Source: Hydrogenophaga pseudoflava
GTDB taxonomy: Bacteria > Pseudomonadota > Gammaproteobacteria > Burkholderiales > Burkholderiaceae_C
Direction of reading: 5' to 3'
DNA: 64,000 nucleotides
NCBI RefSeq assembly: GCF_031020795.1
Contig: NZ_JAVHJP010000005.1
Location: 3,362-67,361 of the forward strand
Each line of letters begins with the position of its first letter. Within the stretch, counting starts at the first letter, position 1. Shown one piece after another: positions 17,611 through 27,404 of the stretch. The notes beneath the pieces were generated by a model. The model was not told the DNA's origin, ran no database searches, and worked only from the letters and a program-made list of their open reading frames with translations. A program made the position numbers and the translations under genes.

Positions 17611-18672
17611 ATGAGCTACCAACTGACGATCGAGCCGCTGGGCGCGACCATCGAGGTCGAAGCAGGCCAGACGGTGCTGGACGCGGCGCTGCGGCAGGGC
17701 ATCTACCTGCCGCATGCCTGCGGCCACGGCCTGTGCGGCACCTGCAAGGTGCAGGTCTGCGGCGGCGAGGTGGACCACGGCGCGGCCAACCCGTTCGCGC
17801 TGATGGACTTCGAGCGCGACGACGGCAAGACCCTGGCTTGCTGCGCCACGCTGCAGGCCGACACCACCATCGAGGCCGAGATCGACGAGGAGCCCGATGC
17901 GCGCGTGATCGCGGTGCGCGACTTCGCCGCCACGGTCAGCCGCATCGAGGACCTCACGCCCACCATCAAGGCGATCCATCTGCAGCTCGACAAGGCCATC
18001 GACTTCCAGGCGGGCCAGTATGTGCAGGTGGAGATCCCGGGCGTGGGCCCCCGCGCCTTCTCGATCGCCAACGATCCGGCCGACGTGGCCGCTACGAAGA
18101 GCATCGAGCTGAACGTGCGACGCCTGCCCGGCGGTGCCGGCACCACCTGGCTGCACGAACAGTTGAAGACCGGTGACCGCCTGCGCGTGTCCGGGCCCTA
18201 CGGCCGCTTCTTCGTGCGCGAATCGGCCCGGCAACCGATGCTGTTCATGGCCGGCGGCTCGGGGCTCTCCAGCCCGCGCTCAATGATCGTGGACCTGCTC
18301 GCGCGCGGCTGCACGCTGCCCATCACCCTGGTCTACGGCCAACGTTCGCGCGAGGAGCTGTACTACGACGCACAGTTCCGCGCGCTCGCCGAGCAGCACC
18401 CGAACTTCAGCTACGTGCCGGCGCTGTCGCACGAGCCCGAGGGCTCGGATTGGGATGGCTTGCGCGGCTTCGTGCACGAGGCGGCCAAGGCGCATTTCGG
18501 CGGCAACTTCGCCGGCCGCAAGGCCTACCTCTGCGGACCGCCGCCCATGATCGAGGCCTGCATCACCACGCTGATGCAGGGCCGCCTGTTCGAGCGCGAC
18601 ATCTACACCGAGAAATTCCTCTCGGCGGCCGACGCCCAGGCCACGCGCAGCCCATTGTTCCAGAGGGTCTGA
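17611..18672 (+). CDS. dmpP: Phenol hydroxylase FAD/[2Fe-2S] reductase component
   Basis: 353 residues. The N-terminal plant-type ferredoxin domain has CGHGLCGTC (Cys37, 42, 45) plus Cys77/78 in LACCAT. An FAD-binding barrel (RAFSIAND) and an NAD-binding domain (GGSGLSSPRSM, then YLCGPPPMI) follow. It passes electrons from NADH to the dmpLNO oxygenase. Seven bases separate it from dmpO. Confidence 0.96.
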   Translation: MSYQLTIEPLGATIEVEAGQTVLDAALRQGIYLPHACGHGLCGTCKVQVCGGEVDHGAANPFALMDFERDDGKTLACCATLQADTTIEAEIDEEPDARVIAVRDFAATVSRIEDLTPTIKAIHLQLDKAIDFQAGQYVQVEIPGVGPRAFSIANDPADVAATKSIELNVRRLPGGAGTTWLHEQLKTGDRLRVSGPYGRFFVRESARQPMLFMAGGSGLSSPRSMIVDLLARGCTLPITLVYGQRSREELYYDAQFRALAEQHPNFSYVPALSHEPEGSDWDGLRGFVHEAAKAHFGGNFAGRKAYLCGPPPMIEACITTLMQGRLFERDIYTEKFLSAADAQATRSPLFQRV

Positions 18673-18677
18673 CAGCC

Positions 18678-19049
18678 ATGTCGATCTTCGATACCCGCCC
18701 CAAGTTCGCGGTGCACGTCGCGCAGACGGACGAGACCTTCCCCTGCGCCGCCAACGAAAGCCTGCTCACGGGCATGGTGCGGCTGGGCCGCAAGGGCATC
18801 CCGGTCGGCTGCGTCAACGGCGGCTGCGGCGTCTGCAAGGTCCGCATCCTGGCGGGCGACATCCAGGCCCTGGGTCCGATCAGCCGCGCCCACGTGAGCG
18901 TCGACGAAGAGTGCCAGGGCTACACGCTGGCCTGCCGCGTGGCGCCGCAGACCGCGGTTCAGCTCGAAGTGGCCGGCAAGCTGAACAAACCGTTTTCAAA
19001 AGGGCGCGCAGAGTCTGCGACTGCCAGCCCCATTCCTCAACAGCAGTAA
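18678..19049 (+). CDS. dmpQ: Chloroplast-type ferredoxin that protects catechol dioxygenase
   Basis: 123 residues with one [2Fe-2S] motif GCVNGGCGVC (Cys45, 50, 53) and Cys86 in LACRVAP. It belongs to the XylT/DmpQ/NahT family, which re-reduces the oxidised iron of catechol 2,3-dioxygenase. Its place immediately before dmpB fits. The last 20 residues are a Ser/Ala-rich tail slightly longer than usual. Confidence 0.93.
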   Translation: MSIFDTRPKFAVHVAQTDETFPCAANESLLTGMVRLGRKGIPVGCVNGGCGVCKVRILAGDIQALGPISRAHVSVDEECQGYTLACRVAPQTAVQLEVAGKLNKPFSKGRAESATASPIPQQQ

Positions 19050-19070
19050 TCAACCACCAGGAGACACAAC

Positions 19071-20015
19071 ATGGGTGTGATGCGCATCGGGCACGCGAGC
19101 CTGAAAGTGATGGACATGGACGCCGCCGTCCGGCACTACGAGAACGTGCTGGGCATGAAGACGACCATGAAGGACAAGGCCGGCAACGTCTACCTCAAGT
19201 GCTGGGACGAGTGGGACAAATACTCGCTGGTGCTGACGCCGTCCGACCAGGCCGGACTGAACCACGTGGCCTACAAGGTCGAGAAGGACAGCGACCTCGA
19301 CGAACTGCAGCAGAAGATCGAAGCCTGGGGCGTGAAGACCACCGTGCTGCCCGAGGGCACCCTGCCCTCCACCGGCCGCATGCTGCAGTTCAATCTGCCC
19401 AGCGGCCACGAGATGCGCCTGTACGCCATGAAGGAGTACGTGGGCACCGAGGTCGGCACCACCAACCCCGACCCGTGGCCGGACGGCCTCAAGGGCGCGG
19501 GGGTGCACTGGCTGGACCACACCCTGCTGATGTGCGAGATGAACCCGGCCGAGGGCATCAACACCGTGGCCGACAACACCCGCTTCATGACCGAGGCGCT
19601 GGACTTCTTCCTGACCGAGCAGGTCGTGGTTGGCCCGGGTGGTGCGATCCAGGCGGCCACCTGGATGGCCCGCACCACCACGCCGCACGACATCGCCTTC
19701 GTGGGCGGCGCCAAGAGCGGACTGCACCACATCGCCTTCTTCCTCGACTCGTGGAACGACGTGCTGAAGTCGGCCGACGTGATGGCCAAGAACAAGACCA
19801 AGATCGACGTCGCCCCGACGCGCCACGGCATCACGCGCGGCGAGACCATCTACTTCTTCGACCCCAGCGGCAACCGCAACGAGACCTTCGCCGGCCTGGG
19901 CTACCTGGCCCAGCGCGACCGCCCCGTGACCACCTGGACCGAGGACCAGCTGTGGAGCGGCATCTTCTATCACACCGGTGAAGCGGTGCCGTCCTTCACG
20001 GACGTGTACACCTGA
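19071..20015 (+). CDS. dmpB: Catechol 2,3-dioxygenase
   Basis: 314 residues, two-domain type I extradiol dioxygenase. It opens catechol at the meta position to 2-hydroxymuconic semialdehyde. The Fe(II) ligands are in GVHWLDH (His), GLHHIAF (His) and NRNETFAG (Glu), and YFFDPSGN is the extradiol signature. AGGAGA ribosome site; 21 bp after dmpQ. Confidence 0.97.
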   Translation: MGVMRIGHASLKVMDMDAAVRHYENVLGMKTTMKDKAGNVYLKCWDEWDKYSLVLTPSDQAGLNHVAYKVEKDSDLDELQQKIEAWGVKTTVLPEGTLPSTGRMLQFNLPSGHEMRLYAMKEYVGTEVGTTNPDPWPDGLKGAGVHWLDHTLLMCEMNPAEGINTVADNTRFMTEALDFFLTEQVVVGPGGAIQAATWMARTTTPHDIAFVGGAKSGLHHIAFFLDSWNDVLKSADVMAKNKTKIDVAPTRHGITRGETIYFFDPSGNRNETFAGLGYLAQRDRPVTTWTEDQLWSGIFYHTGEAVPSFTDVYT

Positions 20016-20025
20016 TCCGCCGGCC

Positions 20026-20457
20026 ATGTCCCTGTCTGTCGACACCTCGCAGATCGGCACCACGGCGGCCCACGCCGCCGTGGCGGCCTCGGTCGGGCAC
20101 GCGCGCACGCTGGGCATCGCCATCAACGTGGCGGTGGTCGACGGCAGCGGCACGCTGATGGCTTTCCTGCGCATGAACGGCGCCTTCCTGCATTCGATCG
20201 ACATCGCCATCGACAAGGCCTACACCGCGGCCAGCTTCGGTTTCCCCACCTCGAAGTGGGGCGGTGTGATCGGCGACGACGAGCTGCTGCGCATCGGCCT
20301 GAACCAGCGCCAGCGGCTCGTGCTGTTCGGCGGCGGATTGCCGCTGGTCGAGAACGGCCGCGGCATCGGCGGCATCGGTGTCTCCGGCGGTTCGGCCGAG
20401 CAGGACGAAGCCTGCGCCGCCGCCGGTCTGACCGCCCTGGGTCTGGCCCACCCCTGA
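20026..20457 (+). CDS. DUF336/GlcG-HbpS family protein in the meta operon
   Basis: 143 residues of the GlcG/HbpS (DUF336, haem-binding-like) family: AHAAVAASVGHARTLGIAI, VVDGSGTLMAF and the closing GIGGIGVSGG are characteristic. Related genes occur inside several aromatic meta operons (NahX/OrfX type) without an assigned catabolic step. A role in cofactor or iron handling, or in stabilising the dioxygenase, is only an inference. It sits 10 bp after dmpB and 25 bp before dmpC. Confidence 0.85.
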   Translation: MSLSVDTSQIGTTAAHAAVAASVGHARTLGIAINVAVVDGSGTLMAFLRMNGAFLHSIDIAIDKAYTAASFGFPTSKWGGVIGDDELLRIGLNQRQRLVLFGGGLPLVENGRGIGGIGVSGGSAEQDEACAAAGLTALGLAHP

Positions 20458-20482
20458 TTTCCAACTCCCGCCCTGTGCTCCC

Positions 20483-21937
20483 ATGAAACAGTTCCACAAC
20501 TTCATCAACGGCGAATTCGTCGCCACCGACAAGACCTTCGAGAAGCGTGCGCCCGCCACCAACGCCGTGATCGGCCAGGTGCACGAGGCCGGCCAGCGCG
20601 AGGTCGACGCCGCCGTGGCCGCGGGCCGCGCCGCGCTCCAGGGCGAGTGGGGCCGGATGAGCGTGGTCCGGCGCGCCGAGCTGCTGCACGCGGTGGCCGA
20701 CGAGATCAACCGCCGCTTCGACGACTTCCTCGCCGCCGAGCTCGCCGACACCGGCAAGCCGCGCTCGCTGGCCTCGCACATCGACATCCCGCGCGGCGCG
20801 GCCAACTTCAAGATCTTCGCGGACATCGTCAAGAACGTGCCAACCGAGAGCTTCCAGATGACCACGCCCGACGGTGGCACGGCCATCAGCTACGGCGTGC
20901 GCACCCCCCTGGGTGTCGTCGGCGTGATCTGCCCCTGGAACCTGCCGCTGCTGCTGATGACCTGGAAGGTCGGCCCGGCGCTGGCCTGTGGCAACACCGT
21001 GATCGTCAAGCCCTCCGAAGAAACGCCCGCCACCGCCACCCTGCTGGGCGAGGTGATGAACGCGGTTGGCGTTCCCAAGGGCGTGTACCAGGTGCTGCAC
21101 GGCTTCGGCCCCGGCTCGGCCGGCGAGTTCATCACGAAGCATCCGGGCGTCAACGGCATCACCTTCACCGGCGAGACCCGCACCGGCGAGGCCATCATGG
21201 CCGCGGCCGCCAAGGGCGTGCGCCCGGTGTCCTTCGAACTCGGCGGCAAGAACGCCGGCATCGTGTTCGCCGACGCCGACTTCGACAAGGCGGTGGCCGG
21301 CATCACGCGCAGCGCGTTCGAGAACTGCGGCCAGGTGTGCCTGGGCACCGAACGCGTCTACGTGCAGCGCCCGATCTTCGACAGGTTCGTCGCGGCGCTC
21401 AAGGAAAAGGCCGAGGGCCTGAAGATCGGCGGCCCCGACACCCCCGGCGTGGGTCTGGGTCCGCTGATCTCGGCCGAGCACAAGGCCAAGGTGCTGTCGT
21501 ACTACGCCAAGGCCAAGGCCGAGGGCGCGACCGTGGTCACCGGCGGCGGCACGCCCGTCATGGACGGCGAGTACGCCCACGGCCACTTCGTGCAGCCCAC
21601 CATCTGGACCGGCCTGCCCGAGGGCGCCAGCGTGATCCGCGAAGAGATCTTCGGCCCCTGCTGCCACATCGCGCCCTTCGACACCGAAGAGGAAGCCGTC
21701 GCCCTGGCCAACGCCACCGACTACGGCCTGGCCACCACCGTCTGGACGCAGGACCTGGGCAAGGCCCACCGCATGGCCGCGGCCATCGAGGTCGGCCTGT
21801 GCTGGATCAACAGCTGGTTCCTGCGCGACCTGCGCACCGCCTTCGGCGGCAGCAAGGCCAGCGGCATCGGCCGCGAGGGCGGTGTGCATTCGCTCGAGTT
21901 CTATACCGAGCTGCGCAACGTGATGGTGAAGCTGTGA
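20483..21937 (+). CDS. dmpC: 2-hydroxymuconic semialdehyde dehydrogenase
   Basis: 484 residues of the aldehyde dehydrogenase superfamily. It converts 2-hydroxymuconic semialdehyde to 2-hydroxymuconate (4-oxalocrotonate branch) with NAD. The general base Glu is in FELGGKNAG, the nucleophile Cys in NCGQVCLGTE, and the cofactor loop in FTGETRTG. The opening KQFHNFINGEFV matches XylG/DmpC. The stop overlaps the GTG start of dmpD. Confidence 0.95.
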   Translation: MKQFHNFINGEFVATDKTFEKRAPATNAVIGQVHEAGQREVDAAVAAGRAALQGEWGRMSVVRRAELLHAVADEINRRFDDFLAAELADTGKPRSLASHIDIPRGAANFKIFADIVKNVPTESFQMTTPDGGTAISYGVRTPLGVVGVICPWNLPLLLMTWKVGPALACGNTVIVKPSEETPATATLLGEVMNAVGVPKGVYQVLHGFGPGSAGEFITKHPGVNGITFTGETRTGEAIMAAAAKGVRPVSFELGGKNAGIVFADADFDKAVAGITRSAFENCGQVCLGTERVYVQRPIFDRFVAALKEKAEGLKIGGPDTPGVGLGPLISAEHKAKVLSYYAKAKAEGATVVTGGGTPVMDGEYAHGHFVQPTIWTGLPEGASVIREEIFGPCCHIAPFDTEEEAVALANATDYGLATTVWTQDLGKAHRMAAAIEVGLCWINSWFLRDLRTAFGGSKASGIGREGGVHSLEFYTELRNVMVKL

Positions 21938-22800
21938 ACGCACCGCACAACCCCGAAATCGCCCGCAGCGTCCGCACGGGCGCCTTCAACTCCAACGTGC
22001 ACGACCTCGGCGCCTCGAAGCCGGGCCAGCCGCCGGTGCTGTTCATCCACGGCTCCGGCCCCGGCGTCAGCGCCTGGGCCAACTGGCGCCTGGCGATGCC
22101 CGTCATCGCACAGGACCGGCGGGTCATCGCGCCCGACATGGTGGGCTTCGGCCACACCGACCGGCCGTCGAACATCACCTACCACATGGACACCTGGGTG
22201 CAGCAGGCGCTGGACCTCCTGGACGCGCTGGGCATCGAACAGGCCGACGTGGTGGGCAACAGCTTTGGCGGCGCGCTCTCGCTGGCACTGGCCATCCGCG
22301 CACCGCAGCGTGTGCGCCGGCTGGTGCTCATGGGCTCGGTCGGTGTGCCCTTCCCCATCACGCCCGGCCTGGATGCCGTGTGGGGCTACGAGCCCTCGCT
22401 GGCGACCATGAAAAAGCTGCTGGACATCTTTGCGTTCAGCCGCGCGCTGGTGACCGACGAGCTGGCCGAACTGCGTTACCAGGCCAGCATCCACCCCGGT
22501 TTCCAGGAGTCGTTTTCGGCCATGTTCCCGGCCCCGCGCCAGCGCTGGGTCGACGCCATGGCCAGCCCCGAAGCGGCCATCCGCGCGCTGCCGCACGAGA
22601 CCCTGATCGTGCACGGCCGCGAAGACCGGGTGATCCCGCTGCAGAACTCGCTCACGCTGAGCCAGTGGATCCCCCACAGCCAGCTGCACGTCTTCGGCCA
22701 CTGCGGCCACTGGACGCAGATCGAACACGCGGCGCGCTTCGCGCAGCTGGTCGCGAACTTCCTCGAAGAAGCGGACGCCCAGGCCGACAAGACCTCTTAA
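21934..22800 (+). CDS. dmpD: 2-hydroxymuconic semialdehyde hydrolase
   Basis: 288-residue alpha/beta hydrolase (C-C bond hydrolase) that handles the hydrolytic branch, releasing formate from the ring-cleavage product. HGSGPGVSAWANW is the oxyanion segment and GNSFGGALS the nucleophile elbow; HGREDRVIP supplies the Asp and FGHCGHW the His. The start is GTG at 21934, overlapping the dmpC stop as GTGA, which places the whole conserved N-terminus in frame. Confidence 0.95.
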   Translation: MNAPHNPEIARSVRTGAFNSNVHDLGASKPGQPPVLFIHGSGPGVSAWANWRLAMPVIAQDRRVIAPDMVGFGHTDRPSNITYHMDTWVQQALDLLDALGIEQADVVGNSFGGALSLALAIRAPQRVRRLVLMGSVGVPFPITPGLDAVWGYEPSLATMKKLLDIFAFSRALVTDELAELRYQASIHPGFQESFSAMFPAPRQRWVDAMASPEAAIRALPHETLIVHGREDRVIPLQNSLTLSQWIPHSQLHVFGHCGHWTQIEHAARFAQLVANFLEEADAQADKTS

Positions 22801-22815
22801 CAAGACACCCACACC

Positions 22816-23592
22816 ATGATCTCCATCGAAACCCTGGGCGACGAGCTCTACACCGCGCTGCGCGACCGGCAGGTCGTCGATCCGCTGTCCAACCGCTTCC
22901 CCGACATCACCATCGAGCAGGCCTACCGCATCCAGGAGCGCATGCTGCAGCGCCGCCTGCAGGACGGCGAGCGCATCGTGGGCAAGAAGATCGGCGTGAC
23001 CTCGGCGGCGGTGATGAACATGCTGGGCGTGCACCAGCCCGACTTCGGCTACCTGACCGACGCCATGGTGGTCAACCAGGGCGAGGCCATTGACATCTCG
23101 ACCCTGATCCAGCCCAAGGCCGAGGGCGAGATCGCCTTCCTGCTCAAGCGCGACCTGATGGGCCCGGGCGTGGGCGTGTCGGACGTGCTGGCCGCGACCG
23201 AGTGCGTGATGCCCTGCTTCGAGATCGTCGACTCGCGCATCCGCGACTGGAAGATCAAGATCACCGACACCGTGGCCGACAACGCGTCCTGCGGCGTGTT
23301 CGTGCTGGGCGACCGCGCGGTCAGCCCGCTGGCGCTGGACCTGCAGACCTGCGGCATGGTGCTGGAGAAAAACGGCGAGGTCGTGGCCACCGGCGCCGGC
23401 GCCGCGGCCCTGGGCTCGCCGCTCAACGCCGTGGCCTGGCTGGCCAACACCATGGGCCGCCTGGGCATTCCGCTCAAGGCCGGCGAGGTCGTGCTCTCGG
23501 GCGCGCTGGCCGCCATGTTCCCGGCCGCCAAGGGCGACTTCTTCCGCGTCTCCATCGGCGGGCTGGGCGAGTGCTCGGTGCGCTTCCACTGA
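22816..23592 (+). CDS. dmpE: 2-oxopent-4-enoate hydratase
   Basis: 258 residues, metal-dependent hydratase of the FAH-like fold. It adds water to 2-oxopent-4-enoate to give 4-hydroxy-2-oxovalerate. The metal-binding E-x-E lies in KAEGEIAFLL and ATECVMPCFEIVDSR is the family core. It differs from the next gene in keeping GKKIGVTS in the substrate loop. 15 bp after dmpD. Confidence 0.93.
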   Translation: MISIETLGDELYTALRDRQVVDPLSNRFPDITIEQAYRIQERMLQRRLQDGERIVGKKIGVTSAAVMNMLGVHQPDFGYLTDAMVVNQGEAIDISTLIQPKAEGEIAFLLKRDLMGPGVGVSDVLAATECVMPCFEIVDSRIRDWKIKITDTVADNASCGVFVLGDRAVSPLALDLQTCGMVLEKNGEVVATGAGAAALGSPLNAVAWLANTMGRLGIPLKAGEVVLSGALAAMFPAAKGDFFRVSIGGLGECSVRFH

Positions 23593-23611
23593 ACCCGCGG
23601 AGCACACCACC

Positions 23612-24400
23612 ATGACACTCGACAAAGCCACCGTCGACGCCCTGGCCGAACACCTGGAACGCTGCCAGCTGCAGGCCAAGGACACCCACAAGATCACCGA
23701 CGACCACCCGGACATGGACTGGGCCGACGCCTACGCGATCCAGGCCGCCCTCCTCGCGCGCAAGCAGGCGCGCGGCCTCAAGCTCGCGGGCCTCAAGGCC
23801 GGGCTGACCTCGTTCGCCAAGATGAAGCAGATGGGCGTGAGCTCGCCCGTGTTCGGCTTCATGACCGAGGACTATGCCGTGCCGCACGGCGGCGAGGTGA
23901 AGACCAGCGAACTCATCCACCCCAAGGTCGAACCCGAGATCGCCTTCGTGCTCAAGCGCGCGCTCAAGGGCCCGGGCTGCCACATGGGCACCGTGCTGGC
24001 CGCGACCGACTTCGTGCTGCCCGGCATCGAGGTGATCGACAGCCGCTACCGCGACTTCAAGTTCGACCTCAAGAGCGTGATCGCCGACAACACCTCGGCC
24101 GCGCGCTTCGTGGTCGGCGGACAGCCGATGAAGGTGGACGACCAGGATCTGCGCACCGTCGGCATCGTGATGGAGAAGAACGGCCAGCCCGTGGCCTTCG
24201 GCGCCGGCGCCGCCGTGCTCGGCCACCCGGCCACCGCGATTGCGATGCTGGCCAACCACCTGGGCGCGCGCGGCGAAGAGATCCCCGCCGGCACGCTGAT
24301 TTTGTCCGGCGGCATCACCGAGGCCGTGTCCGTCGCCGCGGGCGACTCTGTGACTCTAAAAGTCCAGGGCATGGGCAGCACCGGCTTGCGCTTCGTCTGA
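23612..24400 (+). CDS. dmpH: 4-oxalocrotonate decarboxylase
   Basis: 262 residues, paralogue of DmpE that decarboxylates 2-oxo-3-hexenedioate. It begins [20 protein letters not shown], typical of XylI/DmpH, and has [10 protein letters not shown] and [11 protein letters not shown] (metal E-x-E). It and DmpE form a physical complex in Pseudomonas, and here the two genes are adjacent. In the classical dmp operon H comes after G, so its position here is rearranged. Confidence 0.93.
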   Translation: MTLDKATVDALAEHLERCQLQAKDTHKITDDHPDMDWADAYAIQAALLARKQARGLKLAGLKAGLTSFAKMKQMGVSSPVFGFMTEDYAVPHGGEVKTSELIHPKVEPEIAFVLKRALKGPGCHMGTVLAATDFVLPGIEVIDSRYRDFKFDLKSVIADNTSAARFVVGGQPMKVDDQDLRTVGIVMEKNGQPVAFGAGAAVLGHPATAIAMLANHLGARGEEIPAGTLILSGGITEAVSVAAGDSVTLKVQGMGSTGLRFV

Positions 24401-24419
24401 GATTCAGAAAAGGAAACCC

Positions 24420-25334
24420 ATGAGCAAGAAGATCAAGTGCGCCCTCATCGGGCCCGGCAACATCGGCACCGACCTGCTGGCCAAGCTGCAGCGCAGCCCG
24501 GTGCTCGAACCCGTGTGGATGGTCGGCATCGACCCCCAATCCGACGGCCTCAAGCGCGCCAAGGAGATGGGCATCAAGACCACCGCCGACGGCGTGGACG
24601 GCCTGATCCCGCACATGAAGGCCGATGGTGTGCAGATCGTGTTCGACGCCACCAGCGCCTATGTGCACGCCGAGAACTCGCGCAAGGTCAATGAGCAGGG
24701 CGCGATGATGATCGACCTCACGCCCGCCGCCATCGGCCCCTACTGCGTGCCGCCGGTGAACCTGAAACAGCATGTCGGCCAGCGCGAGATGAACGTGAAC
24801 ATGGTCACCTGCGGCGGCCAGGCCACCATTCCGATGGTGTATGCCGTGTCTCGGGTTCAGCCCGTGGCCTACGGCGAGATCGTCGCCACCGTGTCCAGCA
24901 AATCGGTCGGCCCCGGCACGCGCAAGAACATCGACGAGTTCACCCGCACCACGGCCGGCGCGGTCGAGAAGGTGGGCGGCGCGAAAAAGGGCAAGGCCAT
25001 CATCGTGATCAACCCGGCCGAGCCGCCGCTGATCATGCGCGACACGGTGCACTGCCTGGTCGAAGGCACGCCCGACGAGGCCGCCATCACGAAGTCGGTC
25101 CACGACATGATCCGTGAAGTGCAGAAGTACGTGCCGGGCTACAAGCTGGTCAACGGCCCGGTCTTCGACGGCAACCGCGTCTCGGTCTACATGGAGGTCG
25201 AGGGCCTGGGCGACTACCTGCCCAAGTACGCCGGCAACCTGGACATCATGACCGCCGCCGCCGCGCGCACCGCGGAAATGTTCGCGGAGGAGATTCTTAA
25301 AGGCGAACTGGTCCTCGAACCGGTCGCCGCCTGA
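24420..25334 (+). CDS. dmpF: Acylating acetaldehyde dehydrogenase
   Basis: 304 residues; converts acetaldehyde to acetyl-CoA with NAD and CoA, receiving acetaldehyde through a tunnel from DmpG. The NAD loop is [10 protein letters not shown], the catalytic Cys is in [11 protein letters not shown] (about residue 130), and [11 protein letters not shown] is conserved. Ribosome site AAAGGA. It is directly followed by its aldolase partner. Confidence 0.96.
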   Translation: MSKKIKCALIGPGNIGTDLLAKLQRSPVLEPVWMVGIDPQSDGLKRAKEMGIKTTADGVDGLIPHMKADGVQIVFDATSAYVHAENSRKVNEQGAMMIDLTPAAIGPYCVPPVNLKQHVGQREMNVNMVTCGGQATIPMVYAVSRVQPVAYGEIVATVSSKSVGPGTRKNIDEFTRTTAGAVEKVGGAKKGKAIIVINPAEPPLIMRDTVHCLVEGTPDEAAITKSVHDMIREVQKYVPGYKLVNGPVFDGNRVSVYMEVEGLGDYLPKYAGNLDIMTAAAARTAEMFAEEILKGELVLEPVAA

Positions 25335-25350
25335 AGTGGAGCACCCCGCC

Positions 25351-26391
25351 ATGAGCCAGCAAAAAATCACCCTGCACGACATGACCCTGCGCGACGGGAT
25401 GCACCCCAAGCGCCACCTGATGACGCTCGACCAGATGAGAGCAATAGCCTGCGGCCTGGACGCCGCCGGTGTGCCGCTGATCGAGGTGACCCACGGCGAC
25501 GGCCTGGGCGGCTCCAGCGTCAACTACGGCTTCCCGGCCCACTCCGACGAGGAGTACCTGGGCACCGTGATCCCGCTGATGAAGCAGGCCAAGGTCTCGG
25601 CCCTGCTGCTGCCTGGCATCGGCACCGTCGACCACCTGAAGATGGCGCACGGCCTGGGCGTGCACACCATCCGCGTGGCCACGCACTGCACCGAAGCCGA
25701 CGTGAGCGAACAGCACATCACCTACGCGCGAAAGCTCGACATGGACACCGTCGGCTTTTTGATGATGGCCCACATGAACAGCCCAGAAGGCCTGGTGAAA
25801 CAGGCCAAGCTGATGGAAGGCTACGGCGCCAACTGCATCTACATCACCGACTCGGCCGGCTACATGCTGCCCGCTGACGTGAAGGCCCGCCTGCAGGCCG
25901 TGCGCGACGCGCTCAAGCCCGAGACCGAGCTGGGCTTCCACGGCCACCACAACCTGGCCATGGGCGTGGCCAACTCGGTCGCCGCCATCGAGTGCGGGGC
26001 CACCCGCATCGACGCCGCCGCCGCCGGCCTGGGCGCGGGCGCGGGCAACACGCCGATGGAAGTGCTGGTCGCCGTGCTCGACCGCATGGGCGTGCAGACC
26101 GGCGTGGACGTCTGGAAGATCCAGGACGTGGCCGAAGACCTCGTCACGCCCATCATGGACTTCCCGATCCGCATCGACCGCGACGCGCTCACGCTGGGCT
26201 ACGCCGGCGTTTACGGCAGCTTCCTGCTGTTCGCCAAACGCGCCGCGGTCAAGTACGGCCTGTCGGCGCGCGACATCCTGGTCGAGCTCGGCCGCAAGAA
26301 GATGGTCGGCGGCCAGGAAGACATGATCGAAGACACCGCCATGACCATGGCGCGCGAGCGCGACGCCCGCGACCAGCGGCGCGCCGCCTGA
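25351..26391 (+). CDS. dmpG: 4-hydroxy-2-oxovalerate aldolase
   Basis: 346 residues, HMGL-like TIM barrel. It cleaves 4-hydroxy-2-oxovalerate to pyruvate and acetaldehyde. [13 protein letters not shown] is the active-site opening and [15 protein letters not shown] the metal-binding histidine pair. The ATG at 25351 is preferred over an in-frame GTG at 25336 because TGGAG sits at the right distance. Confidence 0.96.
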   Translation: MSQQKITLHDMTLRDGMHPKRHLMTLDQMRAIACGLDAAGVPLIEVTHGDGLGGSSVNYGFPAHSDEEYLGTVIPLMKQAKVSALLLPGIGTVDHLKMAHGLGVHTIRVATHCTEADVSEQHITYARKLDMDTVGFLMMAHMNSPEGLVKQAKLMEGYGANCIYITDSAGYMLPADVKARLQAVRDALKPETELGFHGHHNLAMGVANSVAAIECGATRIDAAAAGLGAGAGNTPMEVLVAVLDRMGVQTGVDVWKIQDVAEDLVTPIMDFPIRIDRDALTLGYAGVYGSFLLFAKRAAVKYGLSARDILVELGRKKMVGGQEDMIEDTAMTMARERDARDQRRAA

Positions 26392-26404
26392 GGAGGGACA
26401 CACC

Positions 26405-26596
26405 ATGCCATTCGCCCAGATCTACATGCTCGAAGGCCGCACGCCCGAGCAGAAGAAGGCCGTGATCGAGAAGGTCACCCAGGCGCTGCACGAGGCCACC
26501 GACGCGAAGAAGGAAGCCATCCGCGTCTGGATCCACGAGATGCCCAAGGAGAACTGGGGCATCGCCGGCGTGTCGGCGAAAGACCTGGGGCGCTAG
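26405..26596 (+). CDS. dmpI: 4-oxalocrotonate tautomerase
   Basis: 63 residues. After Met removal the N-terminal Pro acts as catalytic base; PFAQIYMLEGRTPEQKKAVI and WIHEMPKENWGIAG are typical. It isomerises 2-hydroxymuconate to its oxo form before DmpH acts. Strong AGGAGG ribosome site 14 bp after dmpG. Confidence 0.95.
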   Translation: MPFAQIYMLEGRTPEQKKAVIEKVTQALHEATDAKKEAIRVWIHEMPKENWGIAGVSAKDLGR

Positions 26597-26606
26597 GGTC
26601 CGCGCC

Positions 26607-27404
26607 ATGCGCACGCCCGGCGCGGTGGCCGCCGCCGAACGCATCTGGGCCGCCCGCCAGGCCGGGCGCACCTTGGACGCCGAGGCCACCATCGGCACGC
26701 CCGACCTCGCCACCTCCTACGCCATCCAGCGCGCGCTGCTCGGCCTGCGCCTGGCCGCCGGCGAACGCGTGGTCGGGTGGAAGCTGGGCTACACGTCGGA
26801 AGTGATGCGCCGCCAGATGGGCATAGCCCGGCCCAACATCGGGCCGCTGACCGACTGGATGCTGCTCGGCTCGGGCGACGCGGTGCATCAGCGCCTGGTG
26901 CAGCCGCGGGTTGAACCCGAGATCGGGCTGCGCCTGAAGACCGCCCTCGACGCGCGGCAGGCGCCCGTCGACCGCCACACCGTGGCCGCCGCCGTGGAAG
27001 GCGCCTACGCCTGCCTCGAAGTCGTGCACTCCACCTGGACCGGCTACCGCTTCAACCTCGAACAGAACACCGCCGACAACTCCTCCGCCGGCCAGGTCGT
27101 CATCGGGCCGCGCCTGCCGTTGACCGACCTGATGGCGCTCGACACCGTGGCGGTGCGCCTGCACGACGGCAGCGGCCACACGCTGGGCCAGGGCGTGGGC
27201 GCCGACGCCGACGGCCACCCGCTGGACGCGGTGGCGCGGCTGGCGCGGGAGCTGGCTGCGTTCGGTCAGTGGCTGGAGGCGGGGGATTGGGTGATCACGG
27301 GTGGGTTGACGAAGGCTTGTGCGCTCGAGCTGGGTGGGCGATTGGTGGGGGTGTTTTCTGCGGGGGAGGCTTGGTCGGTTGAGGCGTCTGTTCAGCGGCT
27401 GTGA
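26607..27404 (+). CDS. Third 2-keto-4-pentenoate hydratase/decarboxylase paralogue of the operon
   Basis: 265 residues of the same family as DmpE and DmpH. It keeps VEPEIGLRLK (metal E-x-E), GWKLGYTSEVM and EVVHSTWTGYRFNL, but is about as different from DmpE as from DmpH. It is the last gene of the phenol operon, 10 bp after dmpI. Either a second hydratase/decarboxylase with different substrate range or a redundant copy. Its last 120 bp or so (27280-27404) are G/T-rich and use codons unlike the rest of the gene, hinting at a recombination border. Confidence 0.83.
   Translation: MRTPGAVAAAERIWAARQAGRTLDAEATIGTPDLATSYAIQRALLGLRLAAGERVVGWKLGYTSEVMRRQMGIARPNIGPLTDWMLLGSGDAVHQRLVQPRVEPEIGLRLKTALDARQAPVDRHTVAAAVEGAYACLEVVHSTWTGYRFNLEQNTADNSSAGQVVIGPRLPLTDLMALDTVAVRLHDGSGHTLGQGVGADADGHPLDAVARLARELAAFGQWLEAGDWVITGGLTKACALELGGRLVGVFSAGEAWSVEASVQRL

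Noticed and set aside
20123-21943. Very long open antisense frames opposite the dmp genes (also opposite dmpR, dmpD/dmpE and ilvE).
   Set aside because: They mirror high-GC codon bias, have no ribosome sites, and give Gly/His/Arg/Val-rich nonsense opposite well-supported genes.
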